A stretch of DNA of 29,581 nucleotides from an uncultured Candidatus Melainabacteria bacterium (GTDB lineage: Bacteria > Cyanobacteriota > Vampirovibrionia > Gastranaerophilales > Gastranaerophilaceae): NCBI GenBank assembly GCA_934692295.1, contig CAKUTL010000015.1, positions 1 to 29,581 on the forward strand. Direction: 5' to 3'. The first letter of the stretch is position 1. Every line of letters begins with the position of its first letter. Below are positions 1 to 9,021 of this stretch, piece by piece. Below the pieces are notes generated by a model. The model saw only the letters and a list, made by a program, of their open reading frames with translations, ran no database searches and was not told the DNA's origin. A program made the position numbers and the translations under genes.

Positions 1-84
1 TATACAATATTTTTAAAAGCATCCAGAGCGATGAAGTTTGAAGAGATTTTAGAATACGTAAAAAGAGGGATATGTAAGTTATGA
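1..84 (+). CDS. murF: UDP-MurNAc-tripeptide:D-Ala-D-Ala ligase, C-terminal end (partial)
   Basis: Only the last 27 codons are in the window, read in the frame that ends with TGA at 82-84. The peptide contains LKASRAMKFEEIL, which matches the C-terminal signature of MurF (usually KGSRGMKME). MurF adds D-Ala-D-Ala to the UDP-MurNAc-tripeptide in the cytoplasm, the step just before the MraY reaction. The stop codon overlaps the mraY ATG (ATGA at 81-84), so translational coupling is likely. The position directly before mraY agrees with the usual dcw gene order. The identification rests on a short motif plus gene order. Confidence 0.8.
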   Translation, partial: YTIFLKASRAMKFEEILEYVKRGICKL

Positions 85-1061
85 TAATGATTACAATAGC
101 ATTCTTGCTTGGAATGATTTTGTGTATGCTTTTTGGTGTACCTTATATTGATATGCTAAAAAAGAAAATGATAGGACAATATGTCAAAGAATTAGCCCCT
201 GAAACTCATGCTAAAAAACAAGGAACACCAACGACTGGCGGCGTTTTTATCATTGTAGCGATAATTATGACATCCGTTATAACATTGTTACTGGCACAAA
301 AAATGACAACTATCGCCCTTATTACGATTATGACTCTTGTTTTCTATACATTTGCAGGATTTCAAGATGATTACATTAAAATTAAAGGGAAAGGAAATGA
401 TGGCTTAACTCCAAGAGGAAAGTTATTTAGACAAATTGCAATTGCACTTTTACCTACACTATTTTTAGTAACAACTAATCCGACAGCTTGCACTTTTGAA
501 ATTGGAAATATTGTTTTAGATTTAAAATGGTTTTATCCATTCTTTGCCGTATTCATCATAACCGGAGCATCAAATGCTTATAATCTGACTGATGGTTTAG
601 ATGGACTTGCTGCAGGTTGTGGAGTTCCGGCATTTATTGCTTGTGCAATTATTTCTCACGCTCTTGGAGAAATTGAGCTTGCAATTATTTCATCTGCGGT
701 TGCAGGTGCATTATTAGGATTTTTAAAATTCAACAAGCCCAAGGCAGAAGTATTTATGGGCGATACAGGTTCTTTAGCGATTGGAGGACTTTTAGGAACA
801 CTTGCAGTTTTAGGAAAATTTGAATTCTTATTAATATTTATCGGAGGCGTTTTTGTTATTGAAACTTTATCTGTAATAATTCAAGTTACAAGCTTTAAAA
901 CAACAGGGAAAAGAGTTTTCAAAATGGCTCCTATTCACCATCACTTTGAATTATTAGGATGGAATGAAAAGAAAGTTGTTACTGTCTTTTCGATAGTTTC
1001 ATTAATTTTATCAATATTTGCAGTTGCATTATTTGAAATATTTAGTAAAGGAATTTTATAA
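81..1061 (+). CDS. mraY: Phospho-N-acetylmuramoyl-pentapeptide transferase
   Basis: MraY transfers phospho-MurNAc-pentapeptide from UDP to undecaprenyl phosphate, forming lipid I at the inner face of the membrane. The 326-residue protein has about ten hydrophobic segments. Family motifs are all visible: the DD pair at 96-97 followed by a GLTPRGKLFRQ loop (108-118), NAYNLTDGLDG (165-175), the catalytic-region MGDTGS (226-231) and PIHHHFELLGW (284-294). Length is normal for the family. The ATG at 81 follows AGAGGG at 64-69. A second ATG two codons later is possible but less well spaced. The gene overlaps murF by 4 nt and murD by 1 nt. Confidence 0.97.
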   Translation: MIMITIAFLLGMILCMLFGVPYIDMLKKKMIGQYVKELAPETHAKKQGTPTTGGVFIIVAIIMTSVITLLLAQKMTTIALITIMTLVFYTFAGFQDDYIKIKGKGNDGLTPRGKLFRQIAIALLPTLFLVTTNPTACTFEIGNIVLDLKWFYPFFAVFIITGASNAYNLTDGLDGLAAGCGVPAFIACAIISHALGEIELAIISSAVAGALLGFLKFNKPKAEVFMGDTGSLAIGGLLGTLAVLGKFEFLLIFIGGVFVIETLSVIIQVTSFKTTGKRVFKMAPIHHHFELLGWNEKKVVTVFSIVSLILSIFAVALFEIFSKGIL

Positions 1062-2404
1062 TGAGTATATCTGGAAAGAAAGTTCTTGTTTTAGGACTAT
1101 CAAAAAGCGGAATTGCCGCAGCTAATTTTGCAAAAAAACATGGTGCAGATGTTTACTTATCCGAAGGTAGAGAGCTTCAAGACAATAAACTTGAACAAGT
1201 AAAAGAACTTCAAGCTAACGGAATAAAGGTAGAATATGGCGGTCATAGCGACAACTTTGTAGATAGTGCAGAGTTAGCAGTTACAAGCCCGGGGATACCT
1301 CCACACAGTGAAATTATTACAAGATTAAAATCAAAACATATCCCAGTAATTTCAGAATTAGAATTGGCTTATAGAGAATGCGATATTCCATTCATTGTAA
1401 TTACAGGGACAAACGGGAAAACAACAACAACAGCTTTAACAGAACATATTTTAGCAGAAAAATTGAATGTAAAAGCTTGTGGAAATATCGGAACACCTCC
1501 TTGCAGTATTGCAGATGAAAATTTAGATTATTTTGTATGCGAAGCAAGCTCTTTCCAATTAGCAATGAGTCCAACGCTTAAACCTTTCATTGCGGTATGG
1601 ACAAATTTTACTCCAGATCATATTGATTGGCACCAAGGATTAGAAAATTATTTCAAAGCAAAAGCAAGAGTTTTCGAAGATCCTCAAACTGCAAAGTATT
1701 GTGTTTTAAATGCAAAAGATGCTAAACTGTTGGAATTTTCAAAACAAGTACATGGTACAGTATTTATGTTTGCGGAAAACATTGGGGATAATTGTTGCTA
1801 TGAAGAAAATGGAGCAATTATTTATAAACAAAATGGAATTTCAGAAGAAATAATTAAACTTGCAGAATGTCCACTAATTGGAGAACATAATTATCAGAAC
1901 ATTATGTGTGCAATCATTTGTGCAAAATTAACAGGAATTGATAATCTCACAATTAAACAAGCAATAATGGAATTTAAAGCTCCGGAACACCGATTAGAAA
2001 AAGTTCGAGAATTCAAGGGGATTACATTCTATAATGACTCTAAAGCAACAAATCCAGAAGCATCTATTGTTGCAATTAATTCATTCAACAATGTTGATGT
2101 TGCATTAATTGCAGGAGGAAGAGATAAAAATACAGACTTAACTGAATTTTGTGAATCCATAAAAAAACATATAAAAACGGTTATTTTAATTGGAGAAGCA
2201 ACTGAACGCTTTGAAGAAAATCTCAAAAAAAATGGTTTTACAAATATTATAAGAGAAAAAACAATGGAAAGTGCTATAGATAAAGGGATAGAATTAAAAC
2301 CGGATGTTGTTTTATTATCCCCGGCTTGTGCAAGTTTTGATATGTTCTCAAGTTATGAACATAGAGGAGAGGTATTTAAGGAATATGTCCTATCGAGAGT
2401 ATAG
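1061..2404 (+). CDS. murD: UDP-N-acetylmuramoyl-L-alanine:D-glutamate ligase
   Basis: MurD adds D-glutamate to UDP-MurNAc-L-Ala using ATP in the cytoplasm. The protein has 447 residues, the usual length. An N-terminal Rossmann-like domain starts with KKVLVLGLSKSG (6-17). The ATP-binding loop is GTNGKTTTT (116-124). The central domain has NFTPDHIDWH (182-191). The C-terminal ligase domain carries EHRLE (309-313), NDSKATNPEA (325-334) and SPACASFDMF (420-429). The start overlaps the mraY stop by one base (TAATG), typical of translational coupling. Confidence 0.97.
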   Translation: MSISGKKVLVLGLSKSGIAAANFAKKHGADVYLSEGRELQDNKLEQVKELQANGIKVEYGGHSDNFVDSAELAVTSPGIPPHSEIITRLKSKHIPVISELELAYRECDIPFIVITGTNGKTTTTALTEHILAEKLNVKACGNIGTPPCSIADENLDYFVCEASSFQLAMSPTLKPFIAVWTNFTPDHIDWHQGLENYFKAKARVFEDPQTAKYCVLNAKDAKLLEFSKQVHGTVFMFAENIGDNCCYEENGAIIYKQNGISEEIIKLAECPLIGEHNYQNIMCAIICAKLTGIDNLTIKQAIMEFKAPEHRLEKVREFKGITFYNDSKATNPEASIVAINSFNNVDVALIAGGRDKNTDLTEFCESIKKHIKTVILIGEATERFEENLKKNGFTNIIREKTMESAIDKGIELKPDVVLLSPACASFDMFSSYEHRGEVFKEYVLSRV

Positions 2405-3584
2405 ATCCCCACAGAGAATGGTGGAAGAAAAAAAAAGACACAGACATCATTCAAATTCTAATACAATTTTATCCGCACCAGACAAATCATTGATTATTAT
2501 TGTAGTATTCCTTGTAATCATTGGTTTTTTGGCAATATTCTCTGCTACAGCACCAAAATGTATGAGAGAAGGAACGAATCTTGCTTCTTATTTGATTAAG
2601 CAAGCTATTTTCGGAGGGGTAGGATTTTTTGCAATGGGATTTTTTGCAAAATTTGACTATAAAAAACTCGAAAAGTACAATTTAAAATTTATGTGGGCAG
2701 TAATTGTAATGTTGTTCATTGTTAAATTCACCCCACTAGGTATGGAAATTAACGGTGCAAAGAGGTGGATTAACTTAGGTTTTATGCAATTGCAGCCGTC
2801 TGAGTTTGCAAAACCTCTATTTTGTATGCTTTTAGCCTCAATGTTTAAAGACAAAATAGATATGAATACTCTTAATAAAAACATGCCAGTAATTTTTGCA
2901 ATGCTGTTTATCCTATTTTTAATTCTAAAACAACCAAACTTGAGTATGGCAATTATCTTGTGTGTAACCACTTTTGGGTTATATCTTGCGGGGCGTGGTC
3001 CTTGGCAACCAATTGCAATAGGTGCAGGAGTTATGGGTTTAGGTATTTTAACAATGTTGCCAAAACTATTACACGGTTATCAAATGGACAGAATTTCGGT
3101 TTGGTTAAACCCAGGAAGTGATGCTCAAGGTAAAGGTTATAATATTATCCAATCAATGATTGCATTCGCATCAGGAGGTTTTAGCGGAACCGGTTACGGT
3201 GGTTCAATCCAAAAATTAGCATATTTACCAGAATGTCATACCGATTTTATTTTTGCAATTATTGCAGAAGAGTTTGGATTTTTAGGTTGCTTATTTGTTA
3301 CAGCACTATTTGTTGCTCTTGTTCTTAGGGGGTTAAGAATAGCTAAACGATGCCCTGATATGTATGGAAAGTTAATTGCGATAGGTATTACAATTATTTT
3401 TGGATTCCAAGCATTTCTAAATATGTCAGTAGCAAGCTCCTTCTTACCGGTAACAGGTGTAACTTTGCCATTCATCAGTTATGGTGGTACATCTATTATT
3501 GTGTCCCTTGCAATGGTTGGAATTTTATTAAACATATCAAAACAAAGAATTCAAAGAATAAGGACAGAAGCTCATGGACAATAA
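2385..3584 (+). CDS. ftsW: Septal peptidoglycan glycosyltransferase FtsW (SEDS family)
   Basis: FtsW polymerises lipid II into glycan strands at the division septum, normally together with a class B penicillin-binding protein. The protein is a polytopic membrane protein of 399 residues. Clear SEDS motifs are LQPSEFAKP, RISVWLNPGSDAQGKGYNI, AIIAEEFGFLG and PFISYGGTSII. I chose the ATG at 2385 rather than an in-frame upstream ATG at 2304, because 2304 lies deep in murD and adds 27 residues unlike the family; AAGGA stands just before 2385. The cytoplasmic N-terminus carries a basic run (KKRHRHH) before the first membrane segment. It overlaps murD by 20 nt and murG by 11 nt. RodA is the alternative, but the place between murD and murG favours FtsW. 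Confidence 0.94.
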   Translation: MSYREYRSPQRMVEEKKRHRHHSNSNTILSAPDKSLIIIVVFLVIIGFLAIFSATAPKCMREGTNLASYLIKQAIFGGVGFFAMGFFAKFDYKKLEKYNLKFMWAVIVMLFIVKFTPLGMEINGAKRWINLGFMQLQPSEFAKPLFCMLLASMFKDKIDMNTLNKNMPVIFAMLFILFLILKQPNLSMAIILCVTTFGLYLAGRGPWQPIAIGAGVMGLGILTMLPKLLHGYQMDRISVWLNPGSDAQGKGYNIIQSMIAFASGGFSGTGYGGSIQKLAYLPECHTDFIFAIIAEEFGFLGCLFVTALFVALVLRGLRIAKRCPDMYGKLIAIGITIIFGFQAFLNMSVASSFLPVTGVTLPFISYGGTSIIVSLAMVGILLNISKQRIQRIRTEAHGQ

Positions 3585-4677
3585 AAAAACTTATTTTATT
3601 ACAGGCGGAGGAACAGGAGGACATATTTATCCAGCAATAGCAGTTGCAGATGAACTTCTAAAACAAGAAGATACAGCCAAGGTATTTTATGTCGGAAATC
3701 CGAATAATTTAGAAGCAGAAATTGTTAAAGACAAAAATTATGAATTTCTACCAGTTATATCCTCTGGAATGCCAAGAAAAATAAGTTTTGAATTCATTAA
3801 ATGGACAGCAAGAATGTTTTTTGCTTGGATAAAATGTTGCAAGTATATCAAACAATATAAGCCAAATATTATATTTGGAACAGGTGGATATGTTTCTGCT
3901 CCTGTTCTTTTAGCAGGATTAACAATGAAAGTTCCATTTGTAATGCACGATTGCGATGCAAATCCGGGGCTTGTTACCAGAGAATTATCACCTTTTGCAA
4001 AAAGTATTTCTATCGCTTTTGATGTTGCCAAATCAAAACTTAAAAATCCGAATTGTTATATCAATGGAAATCCAATTCGAACTAAATTTGCAACCCTCAC
4101 AAAAGAAGAAGCGAGAAAATGTTTAGGTTTAGACAATAAGTTAACTATTTGCATAATGGGAGGTTCACAAGGAGCGAAAGCAATAAATAATGCAGCAATA
4201 GAAATCTTGCAAAACCTTTCAAAAACTTATGACTTACAAATTATATTCCAAACCGGAAAACGAAACTTTGAAGAAGTTACAAATAAGTTAAAAGAAATTT
4301 ATCCAGAATATGAACAGGACAAAAATTTAATAGTAAAACCTTATTTTGAAGATATGGTTACAGTATTAAAAGCTTGCGATATAGCAGTATCAAGAGCCGG
4401 TTCACTAAGTATATCCGAACTTTGTGCAAGTTCTATTGCGACAATTTTTATTCCATATCCTTATGCAGCAGCAGATCATCAAAGAAAAAATGCAAAATAT
4501 ATGGTTGAACATGGAGCTGGGTTATATTTAGAAAATAGTGATACAACACCTGAAACGCTTAAAGATTTAATCGTTCAACTCATTGAAAACAATGAAAAAT
4601 TACATCAAATCCAAGAAAACGCAGCTAAACTTGCAAAGTTTGATGGGGTTCAAAAAATTGTAGAACAATTAAAATAA
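3574..4677 (+). CDS. murG: Undecaprenyldiphospho-muramoylpentapeptide GlcNAc transferase
   Basis: MurG adds GlcNAc from UDP-GlcNAc to lipid I, giving lipid II, on the cytoplasmic side of the membrane. The 367-residue GT-B protein begins with the lipid I-side glycine loop GGGTGGHIYP (11-20). It then shows GTGGYVSAP (102-110), the HDCDANPG stretch (125-132), the second glycine loop GGSQGAKAINNA (196-207) and the UDP-sugar site SRAGSLSISEL (273-283), followed by DHQRKNA. Length is normal. The start overlaps ftsW and is preceded by AAGGACAG. It is the last gene of the cluster in this window: its stop lies one base from the stop of the opposing M16 gene, so no separate terminator fits between them. 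Confidence 0.96.
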   Translation: MDNKKTYFITGGGTGGHIYPAIAVADELLKQEDTAKVFYVGNPNNLEAEIVKDKNYEFLPVISSGMPRKISFEFIKWTARMFFAWIKCCKYIKQYKPNIIFGTGGYVSAPVLLAGLTMKVPFVMHDCDANPGLVTRELSPFAKSISIAFDVAKSKLKNPNCYINGNPIRTKFATLTKEEARKCLGLDNKLTICIMGGSQGAKAINNAAIEILQNLSKTYDLQIIFQTGKRNFEEVTNKLKEIYPEYEQDKNLIVKPYFEDMVTVLKACDIAVSRAGSLSISELCASSIATIFIPYPYAAADHQRKNAKYMVEHGAGLYLENSDTTPETLKDLIVQLIENNEKLHQIQENAAKLAKFDGVQKIVEQLK

Positions 4678-4678
4678 A

Positions 4679-7513
4679 TTACGCTTCAACCAAAGAATCT
4701 AACATCTCTTTATTGGCATCTAATGATGCTTTAGTTGCAGTTAAAGAGTAGATAGGTTTTGATGAAAATACATTCTGAGCTGTATGTAAAATATCATCTG
4801 CCGTAATACTATCAATCATTTCTAACTTCTTATTGATATATCCCAAACCGTAAGGATTTTTTGCAGAAGAAAGAAGTGTTGCAGTTTTAGTTGAAGACAT
4901 TTCTAATGGAGAAAGAATTGCAGTTTTTAGAGCTTTTTTAGCCGATTCCAATTCTTCTGGAGTTACAGGTTCCGTTTTTATCTTTTGAATATTTTCATTG
5001 AATCCATCTATTGATTTTTTGATATTATCAAAAGTTTGTTCTCCTGTTTCTTTATTCTCTGTAGTTGTTCCGATAGTAAGATACATCGTACCAATATTAT
5101 CTACAGTATCAAAAGAAGAAGATACGGAATAAGCTAAATGACGTTTTTCTCTTAAATCTGAGAATAAACGAGAAGAAGGAGAACCGCCAAGGATTTCATT
5201 CAACAACTCTATACATACAGAATCCTTCATATTTTGAGAATACTTAAATTTAAACCCTTCGACAATTTTTGCTTGGTTTTTCTTATTTTCTGCGGTATAA
5301 ACTTCTGTCTTATCTATTGGCATATAGCTATCTTTTACAGTATATGTTTTTGGGTTCACAGAATTGAAAGATGCAATATTATTAAAAATAATATTTTTTA
5401 ATTCCGGATTTTTAGAAAATGGTCCGGATACAACAACTTGCCCTTCCGATTTTTCAATTAACTCTTTATACAAGGCTTTAACATCATCTAAAGTTACAGA
5501 CGGAAGAGCTTCTTTTTTATCATCTACAGAAACTTCCCAAGAAGTATTTTTATACATCGCCTTATCAAACTTGTCAAAAGGCGATACTTCGTGAGTTGAA
5601 TAAGCATCAGAACATCTTTTTACAGCCTTTTTAAAATTATCTTCTGACAAATTAGGAGTTAATACATTTTCTTTTGCTAAATCCAAAACTTTCTGCAAAT
5701 TATCTTTAGGGAAACGAGCGGAAAATCCTATGCCTCCAGTATTTGCAGAAATATCAGTTGTGGCTCCTAAAGTATCAAATTCTGACGAAATATCAGAAAA
5801 AGAATGTTTTTGAGTTCCACCATATAACAACATATAGTCTAGAACATCTGCAACGGCAGAACGTTTAAAATTATAATCTTTATTATTCAAAATATAATGA
5901 AAATCTATGACATCATTATTTGTATCATTCAAAATAACGTCATAATTATTTGGAAGTTTATACTCTGAAACATTTTCCATTTTTATTGGAGTTTTTTTAT
6001 TTGCTCCAGTGAAGGAAATACTTTCTGTAGCCTTATAATTTTTATTTATATCTTCTGGTTTTGTATTACTTGGGTGAACAACAGTCAAAGCAACTTTGTT
6101 TAAATCAAGATACTTTTTAGCAATATTAGAAATATCTTGAGGAGTTAATTTGTCAATCATATCATTATATTCAGACATATAATTAGGACGACCGTCCAAA
6201 ATTGAAGAGCCAACAGCGTGATTTAATGCATGAGAACATTCTAACCATCTATCACGTCCCATTTTCATTTTATTTTTTACTGCAGTTAATTCTTTTTCGG
6301 TAGGTGGATTAACAGCAACTTTTGAAATTTGGGAATACAATTCTTTTAAAAATGGTTCAACGTAATCATCTTTTACATCCGTTTCAATAACATACATTGA
6401 TTTATCATTTGGTCTTGAACTTACTCGTTCTTTAAAAGTACCAACAGATGTTGAATATTTTTGCTCAAGTGTTGAAAACTTAGAATTAGATAAATCAGAT
6501 AATAATACCTGCAAAGCATTCATTTTCACAATATCTTCAGTATTATTGTTTTCCGGACCTGCAAAGCCTAAAAATACACTTGCTCCGCCTTCTGATTTTG
6601 AAGAAATTAAATCTTGTCTAACAGGCTTATCAATCGGAGTCATTTGTTCAAAATGTCTGTTTTGGCTTGGCGTTTTTTGCGAATTAAAATACTTTGAAAC
6701 AAGTTTCATTGTTTCATCTGGATTAACTTCTCCGGTAATTACAGTTGTCATATTTGCAGGATAATAATTATTGTTGAAATAATTTAAAACATCATCCCTT
6801 GTTAAAGCCGTGATATTATCTGTTGAACCTGCAACCAAATCGTTTGAAGATGATTTTATATTAAATAAATTTTTAACAGTTTGAGTAAATCCAATATTTT
6901 CATCTTCGGACAAGCACATATTAATTTCTGAATTTACAATATTCTTTTCTTTTTCTAATTTATCAAGTAAAAATTTCGGAGATTGAATCATTCCTGCGTG
7001 GAGTTTAATTTTATTTTCCAAATCAGAATCTTCCAACAAATTTGAACTTATATAATAATCAGTAAGAGAAAAAGAAGTCGATGCATTTGTATTTGCACCC
7101 ATTTTGTTTACTTCATCAAAAAAGACTTTGTCGCCCAAATCTTCTGAACCATTGAACAAATTATGTTCAATATAATGACTAATTCCACGCAAATTATCTG
7201 GTTCATTCATTGAACCAGTATTTACATATGTTTTAACCACTGTTGTTCCATCTTTTGGAACAATAACGACTTTTTGACCGTTTGCTAATTTATAACATTG
7301 AGCAGTCAAATCATCTGAGATTTTTAACTCTCCAGTTTTGGTATAAGACATAGGAGCTTTGACACCATAATCTGGAGTTACATTACCAAGAGCCTTTACT
7401 TCTTGTTCTGTTGACGGAGTTTGAGTTTTCTGTTCTTCTATAGGTTGAGAAGCCCCGAATTTAGGAGCAAACACTGCATGATTTGATATTCTATAATTTT
7501 GGATATAATTCAT
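4679..7513 (-). CDS. Two-domain M16 family zinc peptidase
   Basis: This is a single-chain, 944-residue M16 peptidase with two halves. The N-terminal half has the inverted zinc motif HYIEH (113-117) and a plausible third ligand, Glu196, at the usual distance. The C-terminal half lacks zinc ligands but keeps the substrate-side Arg/Tyr signature SRLFSDLREKRHLAYSV (781-797). This layout, as in processing-peptidase-like and PqqL-like enzymes, predicts an active clamshell protease that degrades peptides. No signal peptide is visible: the first 60 residues are polar, with AVFAPKFGASQ at 13-23. The linker between halves carries SISFTGANKK (498-507). AAAAAGG precedes the ATG at 7513. It lies 94 nt downstream of purA on the same strand. 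Substrate and location are unknown; cytoplasmic action is an inference from the missing signal. Confidence 0.9.
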   Translation of the reverse strand: MNYIQNYRISNHAVFAPKFGASQPIEEQKTQTPSTEQEVKALGNVTPDYGVKAPMSYTKTGELKISDDLTAQCYKLANGQKVVIVPKDGTTVVKTYVNTGSMNEPDNLRGISHYIEHNLFNGSEDLGDKVFFDEVNKMGANTNASTSFSLTDYYISSNLLEDSDLENKIKLHAGMIQSPKFLLDKLEKEKNIVNSEINMCLSEDENIGFTQTVKNLFNIKSSSNDLVAGSTDNITALTRDDVLNYFNNNYYPANMTTVITGEVNPDETMKLVSKYFNSQKTPSQNRHFEQMTPIDKPVRQDLISSKSEGGASVFLGFAGPENNNTEDIVKMNALQVLLSDLSNSKFSTLEQKYSTSVGTFKERVSSRPNDKSMYVIETDVKDDYVEPFLKELYSQISKVAVNPPTEKELTAVKNKMKMGRDRWLECSHALNHAVGSSILDGRPNYMSEYNDMIDKLTPQDISNIAKKYLDLNKVALTVVHPSNTKPEDINKNYKATESISFTGANKKTPIKMENVSEYKLPNNYDVILNDTNNDVIDFHYILNNKDYNFKRSAVADVLDYMLLYGGTQKHSFSDISSEFDTLGATTDISANTGGIGFSARFPKDNLQKVLDLAKENVLTPNLSEDNFKKAVKRCSDAYSTHEVSPFDKFDKAMYKNTSWEVSVDDKKEALPSVTLDDVKALYKELIEKSEGQVVVSGPFSKNPELKNIIFNNIASFNSVNPKTYTVKDSYMPIDKTEVYTAENKKNQAKIVEGFKFKYSQNMKDSVCIELLNEILGGSPSSRLFSDLREKRHLAYSVSSSFDTVDNIGTMYLTIGTTTENKETGEQTFDNIKKSIDGFNENIQKIKTEPVTPEELESAKKALKTAILSPLEMSSTKTATLLSSAKNPYGLGYINKKLEMIDSITADDILHTAQNVFSSKPIYSLTATKASLDANKEMLDSLVEA

Positions 7514-7607
7514 AAAACAACTACCTTTTTATTGTATAAAAACTACAAATAAAAAATTATTGCCTTTTATTTAAGAAATATTACAAAATCACAAGTATCT
7601 GTAAGAT

Positions 7608-8894
7608 TTAATTTTTGAATATAGTTTGATCTCTATCCGGTCCAACAGAAACAATTGAAATTGGGGTTTCAAGAATTTCTTCTAATCTTTCCAAATATTT
7701 TTTTGCATTCTCTGGCAATTTTTCATATTCTCTAATGCCTGTAATATCAGTATTCCAACCTTTATGCGTTTCATAAACAGGTTCAAGATATTTATGAATA
7801 AATACATCTTCTGGATATGAAGTATAAATTTTTCCATCTCTTACATCTTTATAGGCTGTACATACTTTGATTTCATCAAAAGAATCAAACACATCAATTT
7901 TTGTCAAAGCAATGGATGTAATTCCGCCAACAAGACACGCATATTTCATTGTTACCGCATCAAACCAGCCACAACGTCTAGGACGACCTGTTGTAACGCC
8001 AAACTCGTGTCCAACTTCACGAATTTTATCACCTGTTGCATCTGTCAATTCCGTAACAAAAGGTCCTTCTCCAACTCTAGTAACATAAGCTTTTGCAACA
8101 CCTATGACTTCATCAATAGTCGTAGGTCCATAACCAGAACCAGTTGCAGCACCACCGCCAACAGGATTTGAACTTGTTACAAATGGATATGTTCCAAAAT
8201 CAACATCTAACATTACACCTTGAGCTCCTTCAAAAAGAATTTTCTTTCCGCTTCTTTTTGCATCTCTCAACATTTCTTGCCAATCAAAACAAACATATGG
8301 CTTGAAAATTTCTGCATATTTTTTACACAAATCCAAAACTTCTTCTTTTGAATATGTTTTCAAACCATAAACTTCTTTTAATTGTTTATTTTTTAGAGGA
8401 AGAATTATATCTAATTTTTCGGACAATGATTCCGGCGAATATAAATCTCCAATTTTCAAACCAATTCTATTCATTTTATCTGTATAAGTAGGTCCGATGC
8501 CTTTTTTAGTAGTTCCGATTTTACCTTTTTTAGAGGCATTATCCTCAGAATAACCATCAACTTCTGTATGCCATGGCATTGTAATAGATGCAAGAGGACT
8601 AACCTTTAAGCCTGATAAATCAATATTTTCCTTTTTTAAGCCCTCAATTTCCTCTTGAAAATATTCAGGAAGAACTACTGTTCCATTACCAATTAAGCAA
8701 ATTTTATCTTTATATAAAATACCTGATGGGATTAAGTGAAATTTAAAAGTTTTACCGTGTGCAACAACTGTATGTCCAGCATTACATCCCCCTTGATAAC
8801 GAATAATCAAATCAGCATCTTGAGCTAACAAATCAGTAATTTTAGCTTTTCCTTCATCACCCCATTGTGCTCCGATAACAACTCTATTTGTCAT
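7608..8894 (-). CDS. purA: Adenylosuccinate synthetase
   Basis: PurA condenses IMP and aspartate with GTP to adenylosuccinate, the first committed step to AMP. The 428-residue protein is full length. It has GAQWGDEGK (8-16) with catalytic Asp13, GGCNAGHT (35-42) with catalytic His41, GIGPTYTDK for IMP binding, EGAQGVMLD, and the aspartate/GTP loop TTGRPRRCGWFD. A small variation is GKAK where many members have GKGK. AAGGGA is well placed before the ATG at 8894. An extended -10 promoter and an upstream terminator separate it from the flotillin gene, so it starts its own transcription unit, perhaps with the M16 gene. Confidence 0.97.
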   Translation of the reverse strand: MTNRVVIGAQWGDEGKAKITDLLAQDADLIIRYQGGCNAGHTVVAHGKTFKFHLIPSGILYKDKICLIGNGTVVLPEYFQEEIEGLKKENIDLSGLKVSPLASITMPWHTEVDGYSEDNASKKGKIGTTKKGIGPTYTDKMNRIGLKIGDLYSPESLSEKLDIILPLKNKQLKEVYGLKTYSKEEVLDLCKKYAEIFKPYVCFDWQEMLRDAKRSGKKILFEGAQGVMLDVDFGTYPFVTSSNPVGGGAATGSGYGPTTIDEVIGVAKAYVTRVGEGPFVTELTDATGDKIREVGHEFGVTTGRPRRCGWFDAVTMKYACLVGGITSIALTKIDVFDSFDEIKVCTAYKDVRDGKIYTSYPEDVFIHKYLEPVYETHKGWNTDITGIREYEKLPENAKKYLERLEEILETPISIVSVGPDRDQTIFKN

Positions 8895-8932
8895 ATTTAA
8901 TATCCCTTCATTTTATGTACTTGTGCAAGGAT

Positions 8933-8941
8933 ATTTTACCA
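8933..8941 (-). promoter_or_regulatory. Extended -10 promoter of purA
   Basis: On the minus strand the bases read TG-G-TAAAAT, an extended -10 element, about 38 nt before the purA start. No good -35 hexamer lies 16-18 nt upstream, which suits an extended -10 promoter. It lies between the upstream terminator (8971-8996) and purA. Confidence 0.5.
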
Positions 8942-8970
8942 TAAAAATTTTGATTAGATATTTTATAATA

Positions 8971-8996
8971 AAAAAAAGACCTCTTACGAGGTCTTT
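8971..8996 (-). terminator. Intrinsic terminator after the flotillin gene
   Basis: A perfect 9-bp stem (8975-8983 with 8988-8996) with a 4-nt loop is followed on the minus strand by an uninterrupted U-run formed by the A-run at 8971-8977. It sits 26 nt beyond the flotillin stop and ends the rel, NfeD-like, flotillin unit. Confidence 0.88.
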
Positions 8997-9021
8997 ATAA
9001 ATCAAACAGAAAATAACAAAA

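Noticed and set aside
2304..2384. Upstream ATG that would extend FtsW by 27 residues
   Set aside because: It lies inside murD, has no ribosome site, and the added residues do not resemble an FtsW N-terminus.
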